Shown: positions 28,701-38,240 of the stretch, piece by piece
Numbering within the stretch: position 1 is the stretch's first letter
Layout of the letters: every line of letters begins with the position of its first letter
NCBI RefSeq assembly: GCF_001307195.1
Contig: NZ_CP012808.1
Location: 1,116,001 to 1,180,000, forward strand
Direction: 5' to 3'
Length of the DNA stretch: 64,000 bases
DNA from: Acinetobacter equi
GTDB taxonomy: Bacteria; Pseudomonadota; Gammaproteobacteria; Pseudomonadales; Moraxellaceae
The notes under the pieces: generated by a model
Told to the model about the DNA's origin: nothing
Database searches by the model: none
What the model saw: the letters and a program-made list of their open reading frames with translations, nothing else
Translations under genes and position numbers: made by a program

Positions 28701-30198
28701 TTTTGATTTAAAACAAGTAAACCCAAATGCAATGGTTTCAGTAAAGCTCGTTTCTGAACCAGGTGTAGGTACAATTGCCGCAGGTGTTGCAAAAGCATAT
28801 GCAGACTTCATTACCATTTCTGGTTATGACGGTGGTACAGCAGCTTCACCATTATCTTCAATTCATCATGCTGGTTCGCCATGGGAATTGGGCTTAAGTG
28901 AGGCACATCAAGCATTACGTGTAAATGATTTACGCGGTAAAGTTCGTGTTCAAACGGATGGTGGTTTAAAAACTGGTTTAGATGTTGTAAAAGCTGCGAT
29001 TCTTGGTGCTGAAAGTTTTGGCTTCGGTTCTACACCAATGATTGCACTAGGTTGTAAATATTTACGTATTTGCCACTTAAATAACTGTGCAACAGGTGTT
29101 GCAACTCAACAGGATCATTTACGTCAGGAACACTATATTGGTGAACCTGAAATGTTGATTAACTTCTTCCGCTTTATTGCCGAAGAAACACGTGAATGGT
29201 TGGCTGCACTTGGTGTTTCAAGCTTAAAAGATTTAATTGGTCGTACGGATTTACTTGAAACTTTACCGGGTGAAACAGATAAGCATGCACATTTAGATTT
29301 AAGTAAATTACTTGAATCACATCCTGCTGCTGAAGGAAAAGCGCAATATTGCCAAGTTCAAGGTAATGAACCATTTGATAAAGGCATCCTTGCAGAAAAA
29401 ATGGTGGCTGAAATGTTACCTGCAATTGAAGCATCAACAGGTGGTGAATATCACTTCACGATTGGGAACTGTGATCGTTCAATTGGTGCACGTATTTCAG
29501 GTGAAATTGCAAAACGTTATGGTAACTTGAGTATGGAAGCTCATCCTGTAAAAGTGAATTTAACAGGAACAGCAGGTCAGTCACTTGGTGTATGGAATGC
29601 CGGTGGTCTGCATATTCGCCTTGAAGGTGATGCAAATGACTACGTAGGTAAAGGTATGGCAGGTGGGCGTATTTCCATTTTCCCACCACAAGGTTCGCCA
29701 TTCCAAACACAAGAAACAGCCATTATTGGTAATACATGTCTATATGGTGCAACTGGCGGTAAACTATTTGCAGCGGGTACAGCAGGTGAACGTTTTGCTG
29801 TGCGTAACTCAGGTGCTTTTGCTGTTATTGAAGGTGCTGGTGATCACTGCTGTGAATATATGACAGGTGGTATTGTAACTGTACTAGGTAAAGTGGGGCA
29901 TAACTTTGGTGCAGGTATGACTGGTGGTTTTGCTTATGTGCTAGATTTAGAAAATGACTTTGTGGATCATTATAACCATGAACTTATTGAATTAAATCGT
30001 ATTTCAACTGAATCGATGGAAGAGCATAAAGAGTTCTTAGGTCGTATTTTAGATGAACACATTAAAGAAACAGGTAGTGCTTGGGCGTATAAGATCCGTA
30101 ATGAGTTTGATTTTTACAGCCGTAAATTCTGGCTTGTAAAACCTAAAGCTGCCAATTTGCAGACTTTATTGAAAACAACTCAAGCAGATCCTCAATAA
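25717..30198 (+). CDS. gltB: Glutamate synthase (NADPH) large subunit
   Basis: 1493 residues from the ATG at 25717, which has GAAGGG seven bases upstream; an in-frame ATG at 25681 would add twelve residues and has no such site. It makes two glutamates from glutamine and 2-oxoglutarate. Domains: class II glutaminase whose nucleophile Cys25 (KDNCGFG) is exposed by removal of a 24-residue propeptide; a central domain; the FMN-binding synthase barrel; the 3Fe-4S cysteines 1113, 1119 and 1124 ([12 protein letters not shown]); and a Gly-rich C-terminal beta helix ([18 protein letters not shown]). gltD follows after 90 bases. Confidence 0.98.
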   Translation: MHMPSPNTVAPAQGLYQPDEFKDNCGFGLIAHMQGDASHDLVKTAIHSLSCMTHRGGIAADGKTGDGCGLLLAMPKTFFREESKKISDITLSEVFAVGTVFLNLDPALALNAKQILTKEIEDEGCRVIGWRVVPTNNDALGSIAMQSLPAFEQIFVNCPMGVTEVEFNRKLFMARRRAEQQLTNDPYFYVTTLCSTVISYKGLMMPAYIADFYTDLADERLASHIVVFHQRFSTNTLPRWPLAQPFRYLAHNGEINTITANRNWAVARTPKFKNEFLPGLTELNPIVNRTGSDSSSMDNMLEILVGGGMDLFRALRMLVPPAWQNVETLDADLRAFYEFNSKHMEAWDGPAGLVIQDGRHAICMLDRNGLRPARWVITKNGYITLASEIGVWGYKPEDVVSKGRVGPGQILVIDTFTGKMLDTQDVSNHLKRMRPYRQWLRENSVRVQGSPELEEYLCDQGLKGDDLKAAQKMFMVTFEERDQLLRPIAESGQEAVGSMGDDTPMAVLSRQVRHVSDYFRQQFAQVTNPPIDPLRESIVMSLETCFGREQNVFEQSPEHADRLIVSSPVLSNSKMHQIRTCGRKGYEIADIDLNYPETEGLEAAITRICEESAQAIRNGKTLLVLSDKKIRQGYLPVNAAMITGAVHHHLINQGLRTDANLIIETGLARDAHQFAVILGFGATAIYPYLAYDVINDLIAKGELLGDPIHAQANFRKGIDKGLLKVLSKMGISTVASYRGGQLFEAVGLSDEVVDKCFTGVPSRIKGATFTDLENDLKKLADLAWKSRKPVDQGGMLKFVFGKEYHAFNPDVINALHKAVRSGNYADFKEYAEIVNNRPIATIRDLFKLKTENSIALEQVESVEEILPRFDSAGMSLGALSPEAHEAIAIAMNTIGGRSNSGEGGEDPARYGTIRNSKIKQIASGRFGVTPAYLTSAEVLQIKVAQGAKPGEGGQLPGGKVNGLIARLRYSVPGVTLISPPPHHDIYSIEDLSQLIFDLKQVNPNAMVSVKLVSEPGVGTIAAGVAKAYADFITISGYDGGTAASPLSSIHHAGSPWELGLSEAHQALRVNDLRGKVRVQTDGGLKTGLDVVKAAILGAESFGFGSTPMIALGCKYLRICHLNNCATGVATQQDHLRQEHYIGEPEMLINFFRFIAEETREWLAALGVSSLKDLIGRTDLLETLPGETDKHAHLDLSKLLESHPAAEGKAQYCQVQGNEPFDKGILAEKMVAEMLPAIEASTGGEYHFTIGNCDRSIGARISGEIAKRYGNLSMEAHPVKVNLTGTAGQSLGVWNAGGLHIRLEGDANDYVGKGMAGGRISIFPPQGSPFQTQETAIIGNTCLYGATGGKLFAAGTAGERFAVRNSGAFAVIEGAGDHCCEYMTGGIVTVLGKVGHNFGAGMTGGFAYVLDLENDFVDHYNHELIELNRISTESMEEHKEFLGRILDEHIKETGSAWAYKIRNEFDFYSRKFWLVKPKAANLQTLLKTTQADPQ

Positions 30199-31710
<1,512 letters not shown>

Positions 31711-31735
31711 ATTTTTAATTTAAATTTATTTGATG

Positions 31736-31757
31736 AAACCCGCTTAGGCGGGTTTTT
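31736..31757 (+). terminator. Terminator after gltD
   Basis: AAACCCGC / GCGGGTTT with a TTAG loop and a seven-T run, 26 bases after the stop. Confidence 0.94.
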
Positions 31758-31947
31758 TTATAGCGTTAAAATAAGATATAAATTTAGAAAAATACAGTTT
31801 TTTTAACTGAAAAATATGATGATATTATGAGCTAACTATTTGAATCCTTTTTATTAAAAACTTAATGTATAACTAAAATAAACAAATTATTCGTAGAATA
31901 TGTTTAGAATGAGTACATTAAATGAATAGAAAATGAGAGGCCTAAAA

Positions 31948-32538
31948 ATGAAATCAATACAAAAAAGTATATTAATGCTGACATTGGCTGGAACATTAAC
32001 TTTAAGTGGTTGTGGATACAATACATTACAAGTGAAAGATGAAGCGGTAAATGCAGCATGGTCTGAAGTGCAAAACCAATATCAACGACGTTTAGATTTA
32101 GTTCCTAATTTGGTTAATGTTGTTAAGGGCTATGCGACACATGAAGAAAAAGTTTTAACAGAAGTAACACAAGCACGTGCCAATGTTGCAGGTATAAAAG
32201 TGGATAAAGAAGTACTACAAGATCCTGAGTTATTCAAAAAATATCAAGAAGCACAAGCGCAAATGACAACTGCTTTATCACGTTTGATTGCAGTATCAGA
32301 AAACTATCCTGCATTAAAAGCCAATGAACAATTTAAAGATTTACAAGTTCAATTAGAAGGTACAGAAAACCGAATCGCAGTTGCACGTAATCGTTATATT
32401 ACAACAGTTCAAGATTTCAATTCTTATGCGCGTCAGTTACCACAAGCAGTAACAGCTAAAGTCATTGGAATGGATATTAAACAGAATTTTAGCGCAGACC
32501 AAGCAGCACAATCTGCACCGACAGTATCATTTAATTAG
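31948..32538 (+). CDS. lemA: LemA family lipoprotein
   Basis: 196 residues from the ATG at 31948, with GAGAGG seven bases upstream; the ATG at 31933 would add five residues ahead of the signal. Lipoprotein signal with lipobox LSGC near residue 22. The mature part is an all-helical LemA fold beginning DEAVNAAWSEVQNQYQRRLDLVPNLVNVVKGYA, the family signature. LemA proteins are often encoded with TPM-domain proteins, as here, and the pair is thought to act in envelope maintenance; the biochemical role is not settled. The next gene starts about 20 bases on. Confidence 0.93.
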   Translation: MKSIQKSILMLTLAGTLTLSGCGYNTLQVKDEAVNAAWSEVQNQYQRRLDLVPNLVNVVKGYATHEEKVLTEVTQARANVAGIKVDKEVLQDPELFKKYQEAQAQMTTALSRLIAVSENYPALKANEQFKDLQVQLEGTENRIAVARNRYITTVQDFNSYARQLPQAVTAKVIGMDIKQNFSADQAAQSAPTVSFN

Positions 32539-32561
32539 TAGATATGGATGAGAGTGCATGT

Positions 32562-33617
32562 ATGCTGGCAGTAAAGAGATTCATCATCCATATTTTTATG
32601 ATTTTTCAGCTCATATTCTTATTGAGCACATCTTTAGTATGGGCTGAAAATACGACGACACTTGATCAATCAGCAGAGCAAGTTGTTGTTAAGCAAATAT
32701 TAGATACCCAAAAAAATAAGGAAAGCTCATCTGCTCAAAGCCCTAATACAGAACTATCAAACAAAAATATTTCTGTACAAAATGATTTAGCAGAAGGACA
32801 GATTCGTGAATTACCAAGTTTAACTGCACCAGTTGTTGATCAGGCTCATATTTTATCAATTGAAGAAAAACAAGCGATAGAACAAAAGCTGTCGGTGATT
32901 TATAAGCAAGCTAAAGCTCAAATAGGAGTTGTTATTGTCCCAACAACAGGGCAAGAAGATATTTTTGATTATTCAATGCGTGTTGCAGAAGCGTGGAAAC
33001 TTGGCTCTGCTAAAAATGACAATGGAATCTTAATTACAGTTGTAATTAATGATCGGCGAATTCAAATTGTGACGGGTTATGGTTTAGAGGGGATTCTACC
33101 TGATATCGTTCTAAACCGTATTATTCGACAGTATATATCGCCTGAATTTAAAGAAGGACAACTTGCACAAGGATTAATGTCTGGCATTGTACAAATTGAG
33201 AATATTTTAAACATGGATCCAGATGTTGCAGAACAATCAGCAACAGAATTAAAAGAAAGACAAGAACAAGCGCTATTAGAAAAAGAAGGTCGAGAACGAA
33301 TTTTTGAAGGGACTTTAATTATTTTGTTGGTTGGTATAGTTGCATCCTATGCTATTGGAAATCGATTGAGTGCAACACTTGCTGGATGTGTTGGAATGAT
33401 CATGGGATTAATAAATGGTATCGGAATATTAAGTAGTATTCTTCTTGGATTTGGAATTTTCTTTTTATTGATTACAGCAATTGCACATACACTTTTTAAA
33501 ATTATTTTAAGTGCATTATCTAAAGGTGGTGGCTCTGGTGGAGGATCTTCTGGAGGTGGGGGATATCGTGGTGGCGGTGGTCGTTTTGGTGGAGGAGGTG
33601 CATCAGGCTCATGGTAA
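32562..33617 (+). CDS. TPM-domain membrane protein (YgcG-like)
   Basis: 351 residues from the ATG at 32562 (GAGAG seven bases upstream; an ATG at 32544 is in frame). A signal peptide ends near SLVWAE. A polar Ser/Asn-rich stretch is followed by a TPM domain at about residues 85-210 (VVDQAHILS, QIGVVIVPTT, DNGILITVVINDRRIQIVTGYGLEGILPD), then a charged helix, two membrane helices (about 250-315) and a glycine/serine-rich tail of about 30 residues. That tail is the hallmark of YgcG-type proteins. It is probably anchored in the inner membrane with the TPM domain in the periplasm. Its last bases overlap the next gene. Confidence 0.88.
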   Translation: MLAVKRFIIHIFMIFQLIFLLSTSLVWAENTTTLDQSAEQVVVKQILDTQKNKESSSAQSPNTELSNKNISVQNDLAEGQIRELPSLTAPVVDQAHILSIEEKQAIEQKLSVIYKQAKAQIGVVIVPTTGQEDIFDYSMRVAEAWKLGSAKNDNGILITVVINDRRIQIVTGYGLEGILPDIVLNRIIRQYISPEFKEGQLAQGLMSGIVQIENILNMDPDVAEQSATELKERQEQALLEKEGRERIFEGTLIILLVGIVASYAIGNRLSATLAGCVGMIMGLINGIGILSSILLGFGIFFLLITAIAHTLFKIILSALSKGGGSGGGSSGGGGYRGGGGRFGGGGASGSW

Positions 33618-34174
33618 ATCAATCAGATACAACAACAATAGTAACACAGCCTAAAGTGATAGAAGATCATAAACCAAGTTTTAAACGATGGTTAAAACAT
33701 TTTTTCTATATGCCAGAAAGCAAAAGATTTTTTAATAAACAAGATCAATATGTTATTGCACAAGCAGTCACTGATGCAGAACATGGGCATGTTGGTGAGA
33801 TACAAGTTGTTATAGAAGGGCATATTCCTGCGAATCAAGCGTATTTTCAAAATGTTCATGCACGCGCAAAACAGTTATTTGCAGAATTAGGTGTATGGGA
33901 TACTGAATATAACAGCGGTATTTTGCTTTATATTAATCTTTGTGAAAAATCAGTTGAAATTGTAATTGACCGTGGAATAAAAGATGCAACATCTCAAGCA
34001 GATTGGAACCAAATTTGTGATGGAATAGTAATGCACTTAAGGCAACAAAAATATAGAGAAGGTGTAATTGATGGTATTGTGAAAATTGGTGAAATTTTAC
34101 ATCAATATTATTTAGATCATGAGCAAGATCAAAATCAGCAAAATGAAATTTCAAATAAACCCATTATTTTATAA
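33611..34174 (+). CDS. Second TPM-domain protein, soluble
   Basis: 187 residues without signal or membrane helix. A basic start (KPSFKRWLKHFFYMPESKRFF) leads into a TPM fold (GEIQVVIEGHIP, ARAKQLFAELGVWDTEYNSGILLYINLCEKSVEIVIDRGI). The ATG overlaps the end of the preceding TPM gene by seven bases, so the two are translationally coupled. The likely picture is a cytoplasmic companion of the LemA/YgcG pair, but its role is unknown. The order lemA, membrane TPM, soluble TPM recurs widely in proteobacteria. Confidence 0.85.
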   Translation: MVNQSDTTTIVTQPKVIEDHKPSFKRWLKHFFYMPESKRFFNKQDQYVIAQAVTDAEHGHVGEIQVVIEGHIPANQAYFQNVHARAKQLFAELGVWDTEYNSGILLYINLCEKSVEIVIDRGIKDATSQADWNQICDGIVMHLRQQKYREGVIDGIVKIGEILHQYYLDHEQDQNQQNEISNKPIIL

Positions 34175-34200
34175 AGTGATGAGTAAAATTAGAATATAAA

Positions 34201-34226
34201 AAAACGCATCTTGCGAGATGCGTTTT
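34201..34226. terminator. Terminator between the TPM gene and the pilin
   Basis: AAAACGCATCT / AGATGCGTTTT around TGCG. The long A run on the left makes it strongest for the minus-strand pilin; it can also serve the plus-strand operon. Confidence 0.9.
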
Positions 34227-34244
34227 AACTTTTAAGTTGATGTA

Positions 34245-34679
34245 TTAGTCTTTGACATAGCCTTTTGTTGTACAATCACCAGTATATGCCCACTCAAGAC
34301 GATTACCACTACCAGCAGCAACAGGTGTTGGTGTAAGTGTACATGTTTCTGTTGCTGCAATACCTTTATAGGTATTTGGTGTTACTTTAATTGCTGCAGA
34401 TGTTTCAATGAGTTCAACTGTATTTAATGCTTTTCCAGTTAAGCCTGTTGGAAGTGTTTCGCCAATTTCAGCTGCTGTATTACATTTGCTTAAATCTTGC
34501 TCTTGGACATAACAGGTTTCAATCGCCAATTTAATAGGTGACATTGCTGTAATTAATTCTGAATAGGCAGCTCGTTTAATATAATTTTGATACGCTGGAA
34601 TTGCGATAGCTGCTAAAATACCAATAATTGCGATCACAATCATTAATTCAATTAATGTAAAACCTTTTTGAGTGTTCAT
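34245..34679 (-). CDS. Type IV pilin (PilA/ComP-like)
   Basis: 144 residues. The class III leader MNTQKG is cut before Phe7, giving a mature start [20 protein letters not shown] with Glu at position 5. A pilin globular domain follows with two cysteine pairs: C56/C66 in the alpha-beta loop, and C113/C136, which encloses the C-terminal D-region. The last residues are GYVKD, so there is no C-terminal serine as in pilins modified by TfpO. Its neighbour is a divergent PglL-type transferase, the setting of the competence pilin ComP in Acinetobacter, so this may be the ComP counterpart rather than the main PilA. A sigma-54-like promoter lies upstream. Confidence 0.92.
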   Translation of the reverse strand: MNTQKGFTLIELMIVIAIIGILAAIAIPAYQNYIKRAAYSELITAMSPIKLAIETCYVQEQDLSKCNTAAEIGETLPTGLTGKALNTVELIETSAAIKVTPNTYKGIAATETCTLTPTPVAAGSGNRLEWAYTGDCTTKGYVKD

Positions 34680-34736
34680 TATAATTTCCCCATATATTTA
34701 TGAATTAGTATAGGTTTTGTATACTGATCATATTTT

Positions 34737-34752
34737 TGCAAAAGTGATGCCA
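34737..34752 (-). promoter_or_regulatory. Sigma-54-like promoter of the pilin gene
   Basis: On the minus strand, TGGCATCACTTTTGCA has GG and GC separated by ten bases, as in the -24/-12 consensus. The start of transcription would lie near 34727, giving a leader of about 48 bases. pilA genes of Pseudomonas relatives are known to use RpoN with PilSR. Confidence 0.65.
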
Positions 34753-34964
34753 AGTTCTGTTTTGTTTTTAAGTTGTTGTTTTGTATTTGTTATTTTTATT
34801 TTGCTAACTTTTTTGTAGTACTGTTTTATGTAAATAAGTGACAAATAATGTCACTTCATTACATTATTTGTTAGTTGCTATTTTATTCATTGTTTTAAAT
34901 ATTTTTATTGATTTATCTTATTTAAAGGTTGAGGAATTGTTTGAATTCTTTTAGCGATCAGAGG

Positions 34965-34978
34965 ATTTCCTAGGAAAT
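34965..34978. repeat. 14-base perfect palindrome upstream of pglL
   Basis: ATTTCCTAGGAAAT, perfectly self-complementary, about 40 bases before the pglL ATG and just before a possible -10 (TAAAAT). It could be an operator; nothing proves it. Confidence 0.4.
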
Positions 34979-35018
34979 TCAGTTAAAATACAGACGATCT
35001 AAATTTTTCTTAAATCTA

Positions 35019-36659
35019 ATGAACTTCTTTTTAGTTTTACTCGCAAGTGTATTTATTTCACTTGCGTGGTTATTGCCAATACATTATCGACCATGGGTGA
35101 CTTATACAGGGGAGTTATACGCTTTTTTTGCATTATTTGCTCTATCTGCAATTTTTATTAAGCAAAAAATTCAGCTCCCTAAAATAAGTTTAGCTTTGCT
35201 TTTGCTTGCAATTGTTCCTTTTTTTCAGTTTTTCGCGGGAAAAATATTCTTTTTTAGTAATGCAATAATGGTTTTTTCTTATATTTTTGCATTTTGGATG
35301 GCTATTGTTGTTGGATTCAATCTGAGTATTGGACAATTTGATCGAGAAAAAACATTTACATATTTGAGTTATGTATTTTTGCTTGCAGGAACATTAACCG
35401 GTTTAATTGGTTTTTTACAATGGTTGAATTTAGATGAGGTTCTTCCTGGGATTACTCGTTTAGTTAGTGCTCGTCCATATGCCAATTTTGCACAGCCGAA
35501 TAATATGGCAACATTTTTGGTAATGTCTTTATTGGCGACATTATATTTATATGAAAAGAAAAAAGTACAGACGAAATGGTTAGTTGCAGTAAGTACTATG
35601 ATGTTTGTTACATTGGCTTTAAGCCAATCTAGAACTTCATGGGTTGCTTGTCTCTGTGTTGTTATTTATTTGGCATATCAACAATATAAAGGTTATGTCC
35701 ATATTAAATGGTATGTTGTCGCTTCATGGCTAGCAGTTTTTGTTGGGTTTATTTTCTTATTTCCAGCAATTAGTGGATACTTAGCTCAATTAGCAGATAC
35801 ACAGATTAAATCGGTAGACATTGCTAAACGTGCAACAGGGGATATGTCTCGCTTAGCCATTTGGCAACAAATGATTCATGCAGTGGAGTATAAACCTTGG
35901 TTTGGTTATGGTTTCTATCAATCTGGTGTTGCATACACCACGATCAGTGAGTTTTTCCAAGGCCCTGTATGGATTCGAAGTGCACATAATTTCATTTTAG
36001 ATTTTATTCTTTGGAATGGAATTATTATTGGTGTGCCATTTCTCGCTTATTTTGGCTATTGGGCATATCAATTAAATAAACATGTGAATTCTATAGAATC
36101 AGTCATTGGCATTCTCATGATCGGTGTTTTTGTGGTGCATGCGCTTCTTGAATTCCCACAACATTATGCTTACTTTTTATTGCCTATTGGTTTTATTTTA
36201 GGTATTACTCAAGCACAGCAAATAAAACAAAAGATGATCGAGTTGCCTGCTATTGGTATGCGATTAATCTACGGTTGTAGTGTGGTTTTATTGATTATGA
36301 TTTATCGCGATTATGATCTACTAGTCCCTAAATTGGCGGAATCAATGAGGTATGAGAAGCAACCAGATAAAATTCAAAATGAAGATAAAATTTACGTATT
36401 AAGTGAGTTTAATCATCGTATTGAATGGGTGCGTTTTAATCCTTATAGTCAAGTAACTGAGTCTCAATTGAAGAATTTTGAGCACATTGTTTTATTATAT
36501 CCAACAGAATATAACTTTAGAAAGCTTGCGAAATTATTAGCATTTAATGGTAAAGAAGAGCAGGCTAAGCATCAATTGAAGATGTTAAAAATTTTGCGAA
36601 ACAAAGATGTTACTTATGACAGTTTGTTAGAGCCACCAGTTAAAGCTCTGAAAGAGTAG
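35019..36659 (+). CDS. pglL: PglL-type O-oligosaccharyltransferase (Wzy_C family)
   Basis: 546 residues with about twelve membrane helices and a C-terminal soluble part (from about residue 430). Family marks are SARPYANFAQPNNMATFL near residue 150, SRTSWVA, and the Wzy_C periplasmic loop with FGYGFYQSG and AHNFILDFILWNG near residue 325. These enzymes move a lipid-linked glycan onto serine or threonine of periplasmic or pilin proteins. The adjacent divergent pilin is the likely, perhaps dedicated, substrate; a general substrate range is also possible, since Acinetobacter can hold both kinds. O-antigen ligase WaaL is the alternative, disfavoured by length and context. Confidence 0.85.
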   Translation: MNFFLVLLASVFISLAWLLPIHYRPWVTYTGELYAFFALFALSAIFIKQKIQLPKISLALLLLAIVPFFQFFAGKIFFFSNAIMVFSYIFAFWMAIVVGFNLSIGQFDREKTFTYLSYVFLLAGTLTGLIGFLQWLNLDEVLPGITRLVSARPYANFAQPNNMATFLVMSLLATLYLYEKKKVQTKWLVAVSTMMFVTLALSQSRTSWVACLCVVIYLAYQQYKGYVHIKWYVVASWLAVFVGFIFLFPAISGYLAQLADTQIKSVDIAKRATGDMSRLAIWQQMIHAVEYKPWFGYGFYQSGVAYTTISEFFQGPVWIRSAHNFILDFILWNGIIIGVPFLAYFGYWAYQLNKHVNSIESVIGILMIGVFVVHALLEFPQHYAYFLLPIGFILGITQAQQIKQKMIELPAIGMRLIYGCSVVLLIMIYRDYDLLVPKLAESMRYEKQPDKIQNEDKIYVLSEFNHRIEWVRFNPYSQVTESQLKNFEHIVLLYPTEYNFRKLAKLLAFNGKEEQAKHQLKMLKILRNKDVTYDSLLEPPVKALKE

Positions 36660-36671
36660 ATGGATTTGTAT

Positions 36672-36702
36672 AAAAAAACCAGCGTATCGTGCTGGTTTTT
36701 TA
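36672..36702. terminator. Bidirectional terminator between pglL and bfr
   Basis: AAAAAACCAGC / GCTGGTTTTTT with a seven-base loop and flanking A and T runs. Confidence 0.93.
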
Positions 36703-36719
36703 TTCTAAGATTTTATAAT

Positions 36720-37184
36720 TTAGAGCTGGCTTTGAATATAATTCTCAGTACCAACCACTTCAACAAGATCTAGTTGAGTTGTTGTCCAATCTAAATATTC
36801 TTCCTCTTTTTCTAAAATATCTTGTATCAAATCACGAGTGACATAATCTAATTCTTGTTCAGCAAGAGAAACAGCTTTTTGTAATGCTTCTATATTTTCT
36901 TTGACTTTACGGACATCACAATTTAAAACCTCAACGGTATGTTGTCCAATATATAATTTACCTAAATGTTGGAGATTGGGTAAACCTTCTAAAAATAGAA
37001 TGCGTTCAATAACTTTATCGGCATGTTTCATTTGACGAATAGATTCTTTGTATTCTACAGAACCTAATTTTTCAATGCCCCAATCATTAAACATACGAGA
37101 ATGTAGGAAGTATTGGTTGATTGCAGTTAAATGATGATAAAGCACCTGATTTAACTGGTTGATTACGTCACGATTGCCTTTCAT
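36720..37184 (-). CDS. bfr: Bacterioferritin subunit with most ferroxidase ligands replaced
   Basis: 154 residues aligning without gaps to E. coli Bfr over nearly the whole chain (for example AINQYFLHSRMFNDWG, MKHADK, IERILFLEGLPNLQ). The haem-binding Met52 is present. The diiron ligands are mostly lost: Glu18 is His, Glu51 is Gln, Glu94 is Val and His130 is Tyr; His54 and Glu127 remain. It should therefore bind haem at the dimer interface but have a weak or absent ferroxidase centre. In genera with two Bfr types such a subunit assembles with a ferroxidase-competent partner; that partner is not in this window. bfd lies 245 bases upstream on the same strand. Confidence 0.93.
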   Translation of the reverse strand: MKGNRDVINQLNQVLYHHLTAINQYFLHSRMFNDWGIEKLGSVEYKESIRQMKHADKVIERILFLEGLPNLQHLGKLYIGQHTVEVLNCDVRKVKENIEALQKAVSLAEQELDYVTRDLIQDILEKEEEYLDWTTTQLDLVEVVGTENYIQSQL

Positions 37185-37326
37185 TAAACTACTCCATTTA
37201 TTGTTTATTACCTTTAAATTAAAGGTACTATTTTAATTATATTAACGAACCATGCAGATAATGGCGAGTTATTTATAGAACAGCAAATGAAAATCACAAT
37301 CAAACATAGTTGCAAGAAATTTTCAT

Positions 37327-37352
37327 AAAAAAACCGCTTAGAGTCAAAGCGG
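37327..37352 (-). terminator. Terminator after bfd
   Basis: CCGCTT / AAGCGG with a seven-base loop; on the minus strand it is followed by seven T. It separates bfd from bfr. Confidence 0.88.
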
Positions 37353-37428
37353 AGGAGGAATGAGTGATCATTGTGTATTATGATTATTTATTATTTTTGG
37401 AAATGAGTGGAATATAGTAATTAGTTTG

Positions 37429-37623
37429 CTATGCAGCTATTGCTAAGCGTGATGCAATTAGTGCAACTTCTTCACTAATGATTGAGCGTGCTTCTGGTGT
37501 GCAGCGCCCACAACAAGTACCAAGATCAAGTAGGTCGCGAACTTCACGGTAGCTTTCTGCACCATTTGCAATTGCATCTTTAATGTCTTGATCTGTAATA
37601 CCACGGCACAAACAAACGTACAT
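37429..37623 (-). CDS. bfd: Bacterioferritin-associated ferredoxin
   Basis: 64 residues from the ATG at 37623; an in-frame TTG three codons upstream is less likely. It is a small [2Fe-2S] protein with ligands Cys4, Cys6, Cys38 and Cys41 (MYVCLC and CCGRC), as in Bfd. In the studied Pseudomonas system Bfd docks on haem-containing bacterioferritin and passes electrons to release stored iron. A good Fur-box match lies just upstream, so expression in low iron is expected. It is upstream of bfr but separated by a terminator, which allows opposite iron responses. Confidence 0.94.
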   Translation of the reverse strand: MYVCLCRGITDQDIKDAIANGAESYREVRDLLDLGTCCGRCTPEARSIISEEVALIASRLAIAA

Positions 37624-37658
37624 TGGTCTCAACCATAGAATGAAATAAGATAAGTAAT

Positions 37659-37677
37659 ATTATTGATAATTATTATC
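37659..37677 (-). promoter_or_regulatory. Fur box upstream of bfd
   Basis: On the minus strand GATAATAATTATCAATAAT agrees with the 19-base Fur consensus at 14 positions. It lies 36 to 54 bases before the bfd start, where repression by Fe-Fur would be expected. Confidence 0.65.
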
Positions 37678-37731
37678 GTTTGTCAAATAAAATCATTTGC
37701 AAATCCATTTTATTTAATTGGGATTTTAAAT

Positions 37732-37760
37732 AAAAAAATACCACCTTATAGGCGGTATTT
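37732..37760 (-). terminator. Terminator after ridA
   Basis: AAATACC-a-CC / GG-c-GGTATTT with a five-base loop; on the minus strand a T run follows. Confidence 0.85.
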
Positions 37761-37776
37761 ATAAAACAGGTGTAAA

Positions 37777-38160
37777 TTATTGATTAATAATAACTACACC
37801 ATCCATTTCAACTAAAGCACCTTTTGGTAAGCTAGAAACACCTAAGGCTGCACGTGCTGGATAAGGTTGGGCAAAATACTCACCCATAATTTGGTTAACT
37901 AACTGAAAATGAGATAAATCTGTTAAGAAAATATTGAGCTTAGCAATATCTGCTAATGAGCCACCAGCCGCTTCACATACTGCTTTTAAATTATCAAAGA
38001 CACGTCGAATTTGAGCTTCAATGCCTTCAACTAATTCCATACTGTAAGGATCTAAACCAATTTGACCTGAAAGATATAAAGTATTACCCACTAAAATTGC
38101 TTGTGAGTATGTACCAATAGCTGCTGGTGCATTTTCAGTATGAATTACTTGGCGGGACAT
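37777..38160 (-). CDS. ridA: RidA family enamine/imine deaminase
   Basis: 127 residues, usual length. It hydrolyses reactive 2-aminoacrylate-type enamines released by pyridoxal-phosphate enzymes. Signatures are [30 protein letters not shown], the catalytic-site arginine in YPARAALGV, and [10 protein letters not shown] near the C-terminus. It lies downstream of spoT on the same strand with an 80-base gap; this neighbourhood is common and may be one unit. A GGAG ribosome site precedes the ATG. Confidence 0.95.
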   Translation of the reverse strand: MSRQVIHTENAPAAIGTYSQAILVGNTLYLSGQIGLDPYSMELVEGIEAQIRRVFDNLKAVCEAAGGSLADIAKLNIFLTDLSHFQLVNQIMGEYFAQPYPARAALGVSSLPKGALVEMDGVVIINQ

Positions 38161-38240
38161 CGATTTCTCCTTATATCATTTTTAACATCATAGTCGATCA
38201 TACACTAGGGCAGAAGCCCTTTGGGATAAAAGATGATGAT

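Noticed and set aside
33347..33622. Proline-rich open frame on the minus strand (91 codons)
   Set aside because: It is the antisense of the glycine-rich tail of the TPM protein; GGT/GGA repeats read backwards give proline codons. No ribosome site or independent evidence.
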